The translations under genes were made by a program, and so were the position numbers. Of a stretch of 64,000 nt of DNA, positions 50,148-58,280 are shown in pieces (positions within the stretch are counted from its first letter, which is position 1; the number at the start of each line of letters is the position of its first letter). Under the pieces are notes generated by a model, which made no database searches, was not told the DNA's origin, and was given only the letters and a program-made list of their open reading frames with translations. The stretch comes from Caulobacter sp. NIBR2454 (GTDB lineage: Bacteria > Pseudomonadota > Alphaproteobacteria > Caulobacterales > Caulobacteraceae). The stretch lies in contig NZ_CP114871.1 of the NCBI RefSeq assembly GCF_027474405.1, forward strand, positions 2,551,001-2,615,000. The letters are read 5' to 3'.

Positions 50148-52063
50148 CCTGCCGTCGCCAGGCCCTTGGTCACCGGCAGGATCAGCACCAGACAGCTTCC
50201 CCGGCCCGTCTGCTCCCAGGCGACCGACGCCCCGATGGCCTCGGCGCGGCTGCGCTGGTTGGCCAGGCCGCGGCCGGTGGAGGGCCGGGTCGGGTCAAAG
50301 CCCTTGCCGTCGTCCTGCACGCGGACCAGGACGCGGTCGCCCTCGGTGCGGACGGTGACCGCGATCTCGCGGGCGCCGGCGTGCTTGAGGATGTTGGCGA
50401 AAGCCTCCTGAAGGATGCGCAGGATGTGCAGGGCGTGGCGCTGGTCCAGCCACTCCAGGGGCGGCACCTCGCCCGCGCGCCAGGTCAGCTTGACGCCGCC
50501 GGCCTGAAGGCGCGGCTGAAGACGAAAACGCAGGGTCGCCAGCAGCAGCAGCAGATCGGTCTCCACCGGCTCCATGGAGTCGATGGTCAGCTTCAGGTCG
50601 TCGATGCAGCCGTGCAGGATGGCGACGGCGTCGATGTCGGCGGCGCGGTCGCTCTGGAAGGCGCGCAAGGCGGTGACCAGGCTGGAGCCCAAGCCGTCGT
50701 GCATGTCCTGCATCAGTCGCTGGCGTTCGTGGTGCAGCAGTTCGCGGTGCTCGATCTCGCGCAGCTGGGCGTGGCTGGCGGTCAGCTCCGCCTCGCGCTG
50801 GGCCAGGCGTCGGGCCAGGTCGGCCTTGGCCTGGGTCGCGGTCTCCAGCGCCTGGGTGTAGCGACTGAACATGACGTACCAGAACAGCAGGGTGAACCCG
50901 ACGCCCGTGAAGTTGGTCAGGAACACGCTCTCGATGTTCACCAGGTTCTGTTGCAAGGCCACGTCATAGAGGCCGGCCACCACGGTGACGATGCACCAGA
51001 CCGACAGCAGCAGCGCCAGGTACGAGCCGCCCTTGATCGATTGGCGCACGCAGTTGATGCCGACGATCATGCCCAGGGCCAGCATGTTGAGATAGATCGG
51101 CGCCGCGATCAGGGTGGGGTCCAGCAGGCCCGGCAGGGTGGCGATGCTCCAGGCCCCGCCATTGGCCAGGATCGCGCCCGTCAGTTGCGGCTGCGGCATC
51201 CGATGCAGGGCGGCCACGAACAGATGCAGGGTCAGCATCATCCAGAAGGTCGAGTTGACCGTCACCCATCCGAACCAGGCGTCGGAAATGAACAGCGGCT
51301 GGGTCCCCACGAAGGTGTGCAGCATCCGCAGGAAACAGGCCGCCGAGGCGAGGAAGTACAGCAGGTAGATCGGCTCGCTGCGCCGGCTGAACCAGACGAA
51401 CAGGGCGAAGATCCCGGTGGTCAGGAAGGCGACGGAAGAGAAGGCGGGCAACTGCACCTGGAAGAGGTCGCGCATGTAGTAACGCGGCGACAGCTGGCGA
51501 TAGTCGCCGATCCAGACCGACGAGAACGCCCCCCCAATGCCGCGCACATGCTGCAGCCGCAGATCCAGCCGCGTCGGCGGCTGCGTGGCGTCGCTGCGCG
51601 GCAGGGCGATCCACAGGGGCTGGTTGGAGCCGTTCCATTGCAGGTTGGCGTGAGACTGATGGACCAGCCGCCCGTCGGCGTAGATCGCCAGCGTGCCGTC
51701 CGACTTCCAGCGCGGGATGTAGAGATAGAGCTGACGGCCGTCATGGGGCAGCGGCGGGACGGTCAGGGAATACCAAGTGACGCGGGTGGCGATGCGCTGG
51801 GGCGAGGCCTCGGTGCTGGGGGTCCAGTCCGGCTGCGGGGAATGGGGCAGGGTCACGGCCGCGCCGCCCCTCCCGACGCTCGGCGGGACCACGGGCGGCG
51901 GGGCCTGATAGCCGACCGTATCGACGGCGGTCAGGCGGGCGGCGGTGATCCGCGCGCCGCCCGCCCGCGCCTGCACCGCCGCGGCGGTAGCCAGCAGGGC
52001 CAGGATCGCCACGCCCAGGGCCGCCCACGGCAGCCATTGGAGCAGCGGCCTAGAGAAGGCCAT
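50144..52063 (-). CDS. 7TMR-DISM-like sensor kinase with HisKA_3
   Basis: 639 aa. The large N-terminal extracytoplasmic region (35-205, YSLTVPPLPHDGRQLYLYIPRWKSDG) resembles a 7TMR-DISM extracellular domain; seven membrane segments follow (SVAFLTTGIFALFVWF onwards to GVGFTLLFWYVMF). HisKA_3 His455 is in RLMQDMHDGLGSSL, and HATPase has LQEAFANILKHAGA and DDGKGFDP. It is a NarX/DesK-type kinase. Its start overlaps the regulator gene by 14 bp; the pair works as one two-component system. Confidence 0.92.
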   Translation of the reverse strand: MAFSRPLLQWLPWAALGVAILALLATAAAVQARAGGARITAARLTAVDTVGYQAPPPVVPPSVGRGGAAVTLPHSPQPDWTPSTEASPQRIATRVTWYSLTVPPLPHDGRQLYLYIPRWKSDGTLAIYADGRLVHQSHANLQWNGSNQPLWIALPRSDATQPPTRLDLRLQHVRGIGGAFSSVWIGDYRQLSPRYYMRDLFQVQLPAFSSVAFLTTGIFALFVWFSRRSEPIYLLYFLASAACFLRMLHTFVGTQPLFISDAWFGWVTVNSTFWMMLTLHLFVAALHRMPQPQLTGAILANGGAWSIATLPGLLDPTLIAAPIYLNMLALGMIVGINCVRQSIKGGSYLALLLSVWCIVTVVAGLYDVALQQNLVNIESVFLTNFTGVGFTLLFWYVMFSRYTQALETATQAKADLARRLAQREAELTASHAQLREIEHRELLHHERQRLMQDMHDGLGSSLVTALRAFQSDRAADIDAVAILHGCIDDLKLTIDSMEPVETDLLLLLATLRFRLQPRLQAGGVKLTWRAGEVPPLEWLDQRHALHILRILQEAFANILKHAGAREIAVTVRTEGDRVLVRVQDDGKGFDPTRPSTGRGLANQRSRAEAIGASVAWEQTGRGSCLVLILPVTKGLATAG

Positions 52064-52736
52064 AGGCGCGGGCCTCGAACACCGCCTCGGTCTTGGAGCG
52101 AACTTCCAGCTTGGCGTAGATGCGCCGCACGAAGGTCAGCACCGTGTTGCGCGACACGCCCATTAGCTCGGCGATCTCCTCGAAGGAGAAGCCGCGGGTG
52201 ATGAGCTGCAGGGCTTCTTTCTCGCGCTCGGACAGGCTGGGGATGCCGGACTTGGCCTTGGCCTCGGCCTCCTCCGCGGCCGCCCGTTCGTCGGGGCGGA
52301 AGCGCATCAGCACCTGACGGGCGATGCGGGGGCTGATCGGACTGCCGCCGGCGTGCAGGACGCGAATGTCCTCGGCGATGGTCGGCAGGGGGCTGTCCTT
52401 GAGCAGGTAGCCGCTGGCCCCCGCCTCGATCGAGGCGATGACGTGCCGCTCGTCGGCGAAGGTGGTGGCGACCATGATCGCGCAATCGGGCCAGCGGGCG
52501 TGAGCCTCCCCGATGATCTCGATGCCCGAACCGTCGGGCAGGCCCAGATCGACCACCAGAACATCGGCGGGCGCCTCGCTCAGCAGGGCGCGGGCCTCGG
52601 CCAGGGTGGACGCGACGCCGGCCATGGCCAGGTCCGGTGCGGCGGCCAGGGCGGTGCGGAACGCCTCCTGAAACGCGACATCGTCCTCGACCAGGGCGAT
52701 CCTGAGCGGCGCGGGCGAGCCGACCTCGTTACTCAT
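52050..52736 (-). CDS. LuxR/NarL-type response regulator
   Basis: 228 aa from ATG 52736. Receiver Asp63 in LVVDLGLPDGSGIEII, acidic pair EDD, switch TTF, Lys in LLKDSPLP. The C-terminal LuxR HTH is LSEREKEALQLITRGFSFEEIAELMGVSRNTVLTFVRRIYAKL. It would be phosphorylated by the kinase encoded 14 bp inside its own 3' end. Divergent from 52911 with 174 bp between, which may hold its target promoter. Confidence 0.93.
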   Translation of the reverse strand: MSNEVGSPAPLRIALVEDDVAFQEAFRTALAAAPDLAMAGVASTLAEARALLSEAPADVLVVDLGLPDGSGIEIIGEAHARWPDCAIMVATTFADERHVIASIEAGASGYLLKDSPLPTIAEDIRVLHAGGSPISPRIARQVLMRFRPDERAAAEEAEAKAKSGIPSLSEREKEALQLITRGFSFEEIAELMGVSRNTVLTFVRRIYAKLEVRSKTEAVFEARAYGLL

Positions 52737-52910
52737 CGTGTTTTTCGCCCCCCGCGAACCCTTGTGCTGACAGCCTTCGCAGACCTCGCGCCGGGCCGCG
52801 TCATCACATCTAGCGACAGGGCGAACATTGCTCTGCCGAAGCTTGCACGGCAACTAGAGCACATCAGGGGGCGGCGCACGACTTGCGTCCAGGGACAGGG
52901 AGGGCGTGGG

Positions 52911-53597
52911 GTGAACGAAGGGCGGACCAGCACCATCACGCACCTGGCGGATCATCGCGACAGCCCCCTGCCCGAGGCGCCGACCTTCTTCGCCTCACGG
53001 GTGGTGAGCGAGGACCGTCAGACCCGGCTGGTCGAGTACTGCGCCATGGACATGGCCGGCGGCGTCAAGCTGATGGTGACGGTGGGCTGGAACGCCGACC
53101 CGCTGCATCCGGGAGTCTGGACGCCCACCAGCTCGGCCCTGGCCGCCGTGCTGCTGATCGACCAGGTGCTGGATCACGAACGGGTGGTGGTGGCGCATCA
53201 ACTGGACGACGAGGTGATGCAGCCGTTCCGGCCCGAGGCGCGCGACCTGGAGCTGATCGAGATGCGCGAGTTGCTGGGCCGCCGCGACCTGCGTTTCAGC
53301 GCGCCGGACCTGGACGACCAGATCGCGCTGCTGCGCTTCGACCCGACCCGCCCCAACAGCGCCTATGGCGACGCCATGCTGCTGAAGACCTGCTGGACCT
53401 TCATCGACGGGCACCTGCGCAAGGGTCCGCCCATCATGGGGGCGACGCGGCCCGCGCCGATGGCCACCCTCTCGTCGTCTTCCACCATCGCCATGCCAAG
53501 ACGGACCCAGGTGCCAGGCTGGTTCTGGGGCCTGGGCGCGGCGATCGCCTTCCAGATATTGGCGCTGACCGCGCCGTGGGTGTTCTCGGGGGGTTGA
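52911..53597 (+). CDS. Tail-anchored hypothetical protein (228 aa)
   Basis: GTG 52911 with AGGGAGG 8 nt upstream. The soluble region starts NEGRTSTITHLADHRDSPLPEAPTFFASRVVSEDRQTRLVEYC and has VWTPTSSALAAVLLIDQVLDHERVVVAHQ. It ends in one hydrophobic segment, FWGLGAAIAFQILALTAPWVF, so it is probably inserted by its tail in the inner membrane. No domain recognised. Its position divergent from the regulator suggests it may be regulated by the 52050-52063 system. Confidence 0.6.
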   Translation: MNEGRTSTITHLADHRDSPLPEAPTFFASRVVSEDRQTRLVEYCAMDMAGGVKLMVTVGWNADPLHPGVWTPTSSALAAVLLIDQVLDHERVVVAHQLDDEVMQPFRPEARDLELIEMRELLGRRDLRFSAPDLDDQIALLRFDPTRPNSAYGDAMLLKTCWTFIDGHLRKGPPIMGATRPAPMATLSSSSTIAMPRRTQVPGWFWGLGAAIAFQILALTAPWVFSGG

Positions 53598-53659
53598 TCG
53601 CGGGGCGGCGGAAAGACACGCTGGCGGGCGATGATCCAGCCCCTTGTCTTCACGCCTTC

Positions 53660-53950
53660 GTGGTCAACGTGACGTCGTATCGCGTCCGACTTCCTGGATT
53701 GCAGGCTCTCAATCGGGAAGAGGCGCACGACGCCTTAAGCTCGCGCATCGCCCAGGCGTTGCCGGACTTCGCCGCCGACGCCAAGACCGCCGGCGCTGAC
53801 CTAGACGGCTGGTTCGTCGAGGGAACGTCCGCGAACCCCAAAGCCTCGACCATCCTCAAAGCAGTGGGATATCAGGTCGAAGTCCTGGCCGATCCGTCAC
53901 CATTTCCGTCCCCACGCGGCCTAGCGGCGCGGTTACTCTTCGGCGACTGA
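53660..53950 (+). CDS. Hypothetical protein (96 aa), uncertain start
   Basis: The frame is open well upstream, but a protein-like sequence appears from about 53660 (GTG): VNVTSYRVRLPGLQALNREEAHDALSSRIAQALPDFAADAK, then TSANPKASTILKAVGYQVEVLADPSPFPSP. High third-position GC supports coding. There is no clear Shine-Dalgarno site. No family is known. Confidence 0.4.
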   Translation: MVNVTSYRVRLPGLQALNREEAHDALSSRIAQALPDFAADAKTAGADLDGWFVEGTSANPKASTILKAVGYQVEVLADPSPFPSPRGLAARLLFGD

Positions 53951-54022
53951 CGACCCCACCCGCTTGGCGAAGCTTTGCCGCGCGGATAGGTTGTTTGAGA
54001 ACGCGGTCGGTCAGAGCACACC

Positions 54023-54847
54023 ATGCTGAAGCGCTTACTGTTGGGGCTGCTCTTTACGGGGGCCACGCTGGTTCAGCCTGGGCCGGCGCGTGCGCAACAG
54101 GCGCCTTTCGAGCACCTGCCCGCCCTGAGGGGCGACTATTTCAAGATCGCGGCGCGGGAGCTGAACCGCGACTTCCACGTCTTCGTCCGACTGCCTGAAA
54201 AGTACGAAGAGCGAACCGCCGAGCGCTTTCCAGTTGTCTATGTTCTCGACGGGGACTCGCTGTTCCCCATCCTTGCGGCCAACCATCTCTTTCTGACGTT
54301 CGACGATGGCCTGCCAGAGGCGGTGATCGTGGGCTTGGCCTACGGCTCGTTCGACCCAGCGAAGAACTTTCGGGGCGTGGACTTCGCGGCCACCGCGACA
54401 GATGGCCAGCCTGCCGGCGCGGCTGCGTTTCAGCGCTTTCTGTCGGATGAACTCATCCCCTCCGTAGAGGGCCGGTTTCGCGTCGATCCGCAGAGGCGAG
54501 TGCTTTTCGGGCAATCGAGGGGCGCAAGCTTTGTTCTCTATTCCGCCTTCACTCAACCGGACCTGTTCTGGGGTCGTATAGCGAGCAATCCTGCGTTCGA
54601 GCCTGATCGCGACCTGTTCTTCGGCACGCCTGAGACGGCACGGCGAAAGGACCTGAGGCTGGCGGTCGTCAGTGGGACGCGCGACCGTCCCCAGTTTCGC
54701 GCCGATGCGACTGCCTGGTTCGAGGCCTGGCGTAATCGCAGCAACCTGCCCTGGTCTCTCCGGACCATCGACTTCGAAGGCGGAACGCACGCGGCCGATA
54801 GCACCAACGCTTACAGGGCCGGCATGCGGTGGCTTTTTGAGCGCTAG
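54023..54847 (+). CDS. Exported esterase of the esterase D/IroE type
   Basis: 274 aa. Signal peptide MLKRLLLGLLFTGATLVQPGPARAQ. The fold starts DFHVFVRLPEKYEERTAERFPVVYVLDGDSLFP, includes VLFGQSRGASFVLYSAF with the catalytic Ser (G-x-S-x-G), and ends EGGTHAADSTNAYRAGMRWLF with the His. Esterase D-fold enzymes split esters such as siderophores and S-formylglutathione. Periplasmic location fits siderophore-ester release, but nothing nearby supports that. Confidence 0.85.
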   Translation: MLKRLLLGLLFTGATLVQPGPARAQQAPFEHLPALRGDYFKIAARELNRDFHVFVRLPEKYEERTAERFPVVYVLDGDSLFPILAANHLFLTFDDGLPEAVIVGLAYGSFDPAKNFRGVDFAATATDGQPAGAAAFQRFLSDELIPSVEGRFRVDPQRRVLFGQSRGASFVLYSAFTQPDLFWGRIASNPAFEPDRDLFFGTPETARRKDLRLAVVSGTRDRPQFRADATAWFEAWRNRSNLPWSLRTIDFEGGTHAADSTNAYRAGMRWLFER

Positions 54848-54942
54848 AATCGAAGCGAACACCGTCCGACACGCCCCGCCTTCCACCACCCCGTCCCGCA
54901 TCCTATAAGCCGCGCTTCTCAACCGGCCTGGACCCGCCGCCC

Positions 54943-56325
54943 ATGAAGCTCAGCGATCTTTTCCGCCGCAAGCCGATCGTGGCCGAGGCGGACAGCCTGC
55001 ATCGGACCATGGGCCTGTTGCAGCTGGTCATGCTGGGCATCGGGGCGACCATAGGGACGGGGATTTTCGTGGCCCTGACCACCGCCGTTCCCGAGGCCGG
55101 GCCGGCGGTGACGGTGGCCTTCGTGCTGGCGGGGATCACGGCGGGGCTGACGGCGCTGTGTTACGCCGAGCTGGCCTCGATCATCCCGGCGTCGGGATCG
55201 GCCTATTCCTACACCTACGCGACCCTGGGCGAGTTCGTCGCCTTCGTGGTCGGGTCATGCCTGCTGCTGGAATACGCGGTCTCGACCTCGGCCATCGCGG
55301 TGGGCTGGGGGCAGTATCTGAACGAGCTGTTGTTCGACCTGTTCGGTACGCGGATGCCCGACGCCATCGCCCAGCCGCCGGGGGCGGGCGGGGTGTTCAA
55401 CCTGCCGGCGGTGGTGCTGGTTCTGCTGTGCGCGGTGCTGCTGCTGCGCGGGGTCAAGGAGAGCATGCTGGTCAACGCCATACTGGTGGTGGTCAAGCTG
55501 GCGGTGCTGGTGTTCTTCGTGGTGATGGCGTTCACGGCGTTCTCGACCGAGAACCTGCGGCCCTTCGCGCCGCTGGGCGTGGCCGGGATCGGGGCGGCGG
55601 CCAGCTCGATCTTCTTCTCCTATATCGGCATCGACGCGGTCTCGACGGCGGCGGAAGAGGTCAAGGACCCGGAGCGCAATCTGCCGCTGGGCATCGTGCT
55701 GTCGCTGGTGATCGTCACCGGCATCTACATCCTGGTGGCCCTGGCGGCCGTCGGCGCGCAGCCCTGGACCCAGTTCGAAGGGCAGGACGCGGGGCTGGCG
55801 GTGATCCTGCGCAACATCACGGGGGCGTCGTGGCCGTCGCTGGTGCTGTGCCTGGGGGCCATCGCGTCGATCTTCTCGATCACCCTGGTGACCATCTATG
55901 GCCAGACGCGGATCCTGTACGCCATGAGCCGCGATGGCCTGATGCCGCGCTTCATGCAGAAACTGGATAGCCGCGGCGCGCCCCGGATCAACACCATCGT
56001 GGTGGCCATAGGCATCGCCACCCTGGCGGCGCTGGTTCCGCTGGACGTGCTGGTCAACCTGACCAGCATGGGCACCCTGATCGCCTTCGGGATCGTGTCG
56101 GCCTCGGTGCTGATCCTGCGGCGGACGCGGCCGGACCTGCCACGGCGGTACAAGGTTCCGCTCTATCCCCTGCTGCCGGTGGCGAGCGTGCTGTTCTGCC
56201 TGTACCTGATCGTGAACCTGCCGTGGGACACGTACCTGCTGTTCGGGCTTTGGATCGCGGTCGCCTGCGCGTTCTATTTCGCCTACGGCCTGCGCAACTC
56301 CAAGCTGGCTGGTCCGTCGGTTTAA
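54943..56325 (+). CDS. APC-family amino-acid permease
   Basis: 460 aa with 12 membrane segments. The substrate-binding region has LVMLGIGATIGTGIFVAL at the start (TM1 break GATIGTG) and AAASSIFFSYIGIDAVSTAAEEVKDPERNLP in TM6. The C-terminus ends in short hydrophobic helices. This is the CAT/YhdG-type amino-acid transporter branch. Uptake is by proton symport or exchange; the amino acid cannot be told. A hairpin terminator follows. Confidence 0.92.
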   Translation: MKLSDLFRRKPIVAEADSLHRTMGLLQLVMLGIGATIGTGIFVALTTAVPEAGPAVTVAFVLAGITAGLTALCYAELASIIPASGSAYSYTYATLGEFVAFVVGSCLLLEYAVSTSAIAVGWGQYLNELLFDLFGTRMPDAIAQPPGAGGVFNLPAVVLVLLCAVLLLRGVKESMLVNAILVVVKLAVLVFFVVMAFTAFSTENLRPFAPLGVAGIGAAASSIFFSYIGIDAVSTAAEEVKDPERNLPLGIVLSLVIVTGIYILVALAAVGAQPWTQFEGQDAGLAVILRNITGASWPSLVLCLGAIASIFSITLVTIYGQTRILYAMSRDGLMPRFMQKLDSRGAPRINTIVVAIGIATLAALVPLDVLVNLTSMGTLIAFGIVSASVLILRRTRPDLPRRYKVPLYPLLPVASVLFCLYLIVNLPWDTYLLFGLWIAVACAFYFAYGLRNSKLAGPSV

Positions 56326-56327
56326 AC

Positions 56328-56352
56328 AACCCTCTATGCAGGAGGGTTATTT
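56328..56352 (+). terminator. Rho-independent terminator of the permease gene
   Basis: AACCCTC-TATGCAG-GAGGGTT (56328-56348) followed by ATTT begins 3 bp after the TAA stop of the permease. Confidence 0.65.
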
Positions 56353-56412
56353 GGAGTCATCGTTCGGTCATTGGAAGAGGTCCGACAGAGACCCGCCAAC
56401 CGGAGGAACGAC

Positions 56413-56553
56413 ATGGCCTATGTGCCGCACAACAACCATCTGGCGCCCCGCCGCAAAGGCGATCTGCACCCATCGGCCTGCCTGGTGCTGGGCTTCGCCC
56501 TGCTGGCTGGCCTCGCCCTGACGGTGCATTACGCGTTCGAGCTGCTGCTCTAG
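56413..56553 (+). CDS. Small single-helix membrane protein (46 aa)
   Basis: ATG 56413 with GGAGG 6 nt upstream. The basic N-terminus AYVPHNNHLAPRRKGDLHPS precedes one membrane helix, ACLVLGFALLAGLALTVHYAF. The stop shares CTAG with the convergent gene at 56550. No family recognised. The strong ribosome site supports translation. Confidence 0.6.
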   Translation: MAYVPHNNHLAPRRKGDLHPSACLVLGFALLAGLALTVHYAFELLL

Positions 56554-56930
56554 GCCGCGAAGCGCTGCCAGACGGCCTTGTCGGCGTCGACGTTGGTTAG
56601 GACGCCCGCCTTCTGGCGCGCATAGAGGCCGGCCATCATCTCAAGGCCCAGGGACGCGTAGCGCACGGCCACGTCCTCGTGCGGCACGCCGCGAGCCAGG
56701 GCCACGAACAGGGCGGCGTTCACTTCCGGCTGCATATAGACGATCAGGGCGGCCAGGCGGTGGGCGCGTTCGATGCTTTTGCGCTGCAGCAGCGGCTCTT
56801 CCGAGAACAGTTCCTGGCCCAGACGGCTGACGGCCTGGAGGTTCAGCGCGCCCAGCTGGGCGGCCGACAACGGCGGCGCGAGATCGGCCGCGTCCAGGCT
56901 CAGGACCACGTCGTTCATCAGGAAAAGCAT
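56550..56930 (-). CDS. Hypothetical helical protein (126 aa)
   Basis: Helical soluble protein: LSLDAADLAPPLSAAQLGALNLQAVSRLGQELF, ERAHRLAALIVYMQPEVNAALFVALARG and LGLEMMAGLYARQKAG. An in-frame ATG five codons in (56918) is an alternative start. The domain is unknown, and its small Leu-Ala rich helices suggest a bundle. It converges on the 46-aa membrane gene. A DUF1491 gene lies 48 bp upstream in the same direction. Confidence 0.55.
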   Translation of the reverse strand: MLFLMNDVVLSLDAADLAPPLSAAQLGALNLQAVSRLGQELFSEEPLLQRKSIERAHRLAALIVYMQPEVNAALFVALARGVPHEDVAVRYASLGLEMMAGLYARQKAGVLTNVDADKAVWQRFAA

Positions 56931-56978
56931 GGGCGGACCATGCCCCGGACAGACTTTCAGTCCGGTTTAGGAAGGCGG

Positions 56979-57311
56979 TTAACGCGCCTCCACAGGTTCG
57001 ACCAGAAAGTGGCGCCCCTCCGCATCCTCGATCTCGATGACCCAGATGTCGGGGTCGATGCGGGCGGTGCGCTCGATATAGGCGTCCAGTTCGGGCTCGG
57101 CGGTGGAGGCGACCGGCTGCATCCAGACCCGCTCGCCGTCGCCGCGGGTGGCCTCGCTGTACAGCCGCGCCTCGCGGGCCCGCAGGTTCACCGCCTTGAC
57201 CAGCACGGCGCCAGCCTGGGGGTCGCCCTTGCGGGAGACGGCCGCGAAGGCGCCCTGCTGCTGGGCCCGGCGGATCAGGGCGCCGACCCAGATGTCGGTG
57301 GAGAGAAGCAT
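56979..57311 (-). CDS. DUF1491 protein
   Basis: 110 aa. STDIWVGALIRRAQQQGAFAAVSRKGDPQAGAVLVKAVNLRAREARLY, ERVWMQPV and DPDIWVIEIEDAEGRHFL match the DUF1491 family, an alphaproteobacterial protein of unknown role. The W-V-ALIRRA start and GDP-AG motif are diagnostic. Possibly in one operon with 56550. Confidence 0.88.
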   Translation of the reverse strand: MLLSTDIWVGALIRRAQQQGAFAAVSRKGDPQAGAVLVKAVNLRAREARLYSEATRGDGERVWMQPVASTAEPELDAYIERTARIDPDIWVIEIEDAEGRHFLVEPVEAR

Positions 57312-57383
57312 GGCCTATCGCGATCCCGGCGGGACCGGTAAGCAGGTCCCTGTAAGCCCCAGCATACGGGAACACGCCGCCCC

Positions 57384-58265
57384 ATGACGAGCCCGCGCCG
57401 CATCCTCGCCCTCGCCGCCCTGGTCGCGGCGATCTCGGGAGATGCATGGGCGGCGTCGGCCATGGACCTCTACTACGAGCGGACGGTGATGGTGGCGGCG
57501 GACGGACGGTGCCGACTGTTCACGCCGCAACTACGGGCGGCCCTGTCGTCGGGTCAGGCCCAGGCGCGCGGCGCGGCCCTGCGCGCGGGGGCGAGCCCGG
57601 ACCAGATCGCGGCCACGGGCCGGCGGGCCCAAGCGGCGGCGGGACGCGCGGCCTGCAACTCGCCCGACATCACATTGGCGGCTCGGCGAGTCCGCGAGGG
57701 GTTCGAGGGTTACGCCCGTCTGCAGATGCAGCGCTTCCCCGGCGAGATCGCCAGCTGGACCGCCGACCGGGCGATCTCGCAGCAACAGGCCGTGTGGCGG
57801 CTGTCGCAGCCGGCCAGCTTCGGGGCGGACCGGGCGATCTTCGGCCTGTCGGCCAATGTGGGCGGGAGCCGCACGGCCCTGACCGCGGTCGTGGCCTTCG
57901 CCGACGAAGCCCAGCCCTTCACCGCCCGCATCGTCATGCGCGACATCGGCAAGACGGGCGGGGCTTACCTGAGCCGAGGCGGCGCGCGGGCGCCACTGGC
58001 CACCCGCCTGCCCCCGCGCACGGCGACGCGGGCCTTCCTGGCGCAGGCGCGGGGCGGAGCGGAGAAGTCGCTGCTGCCCGCCGGCGCCAAGCGCGGCATG
58101 AGCTTCCGCTTCCCCGAGGCGGCGGCCACGGCCATCGAGGCCCTGGACCCGCGCGAGGCGATCGCCGTGGAGTTCCTGTTCGCCGGCCCGCGGGGCGACG
58201 TGGTGCGCACGGCCTATGTCGAGGTCGGCGACTTCGCGGCGGGGCGGGCGTTTCTGGTGCGGTGA
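57384..58265 (+). CDS. Exported hypothetical protein (293 aa)
   Basis: Signal peptide RRILALAALVAAISGDAWA. The mature protein is divided into a helical N-terminal half with two Cys (GRCRLFTPQ, AACNSPD) and a beta-rich C-terminal half (ARIVMRDIGKTGGAYLSRGG, MSFRFPEAAATAIEALDPREAIAVEFLFAG). No family recognised. It converges on the RsaA-like gene, 15 bp apart. Confidence 0.6.
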   Translation: MTSPRRILALAALVAAISGDAWAASAMDLYYERTVMVAADGRCRLFTPQLRAALSSGQAQARGAALRAGASPDQIAATGRRAQAAAGRAACNSPDITLAARRVREGFEGYARLQMQRFPGEIASWTADRAISQQQAVWRLSQPASFGADRAIFGLSANVGGSRTALTAVVAFADEAQPFTARIVMRDIGKTGGAYLSRGGARAPLATRLPPRTATRAFLAQARGGAEKSLLPAGAKRGMSFRFPEAAATAIEALDPREAIAVEFLFAGPRGDVVRTAYVEVGDFAAGRAFLVR

Positions 58266-58280
58266 GGTCCCGTTGTCAGA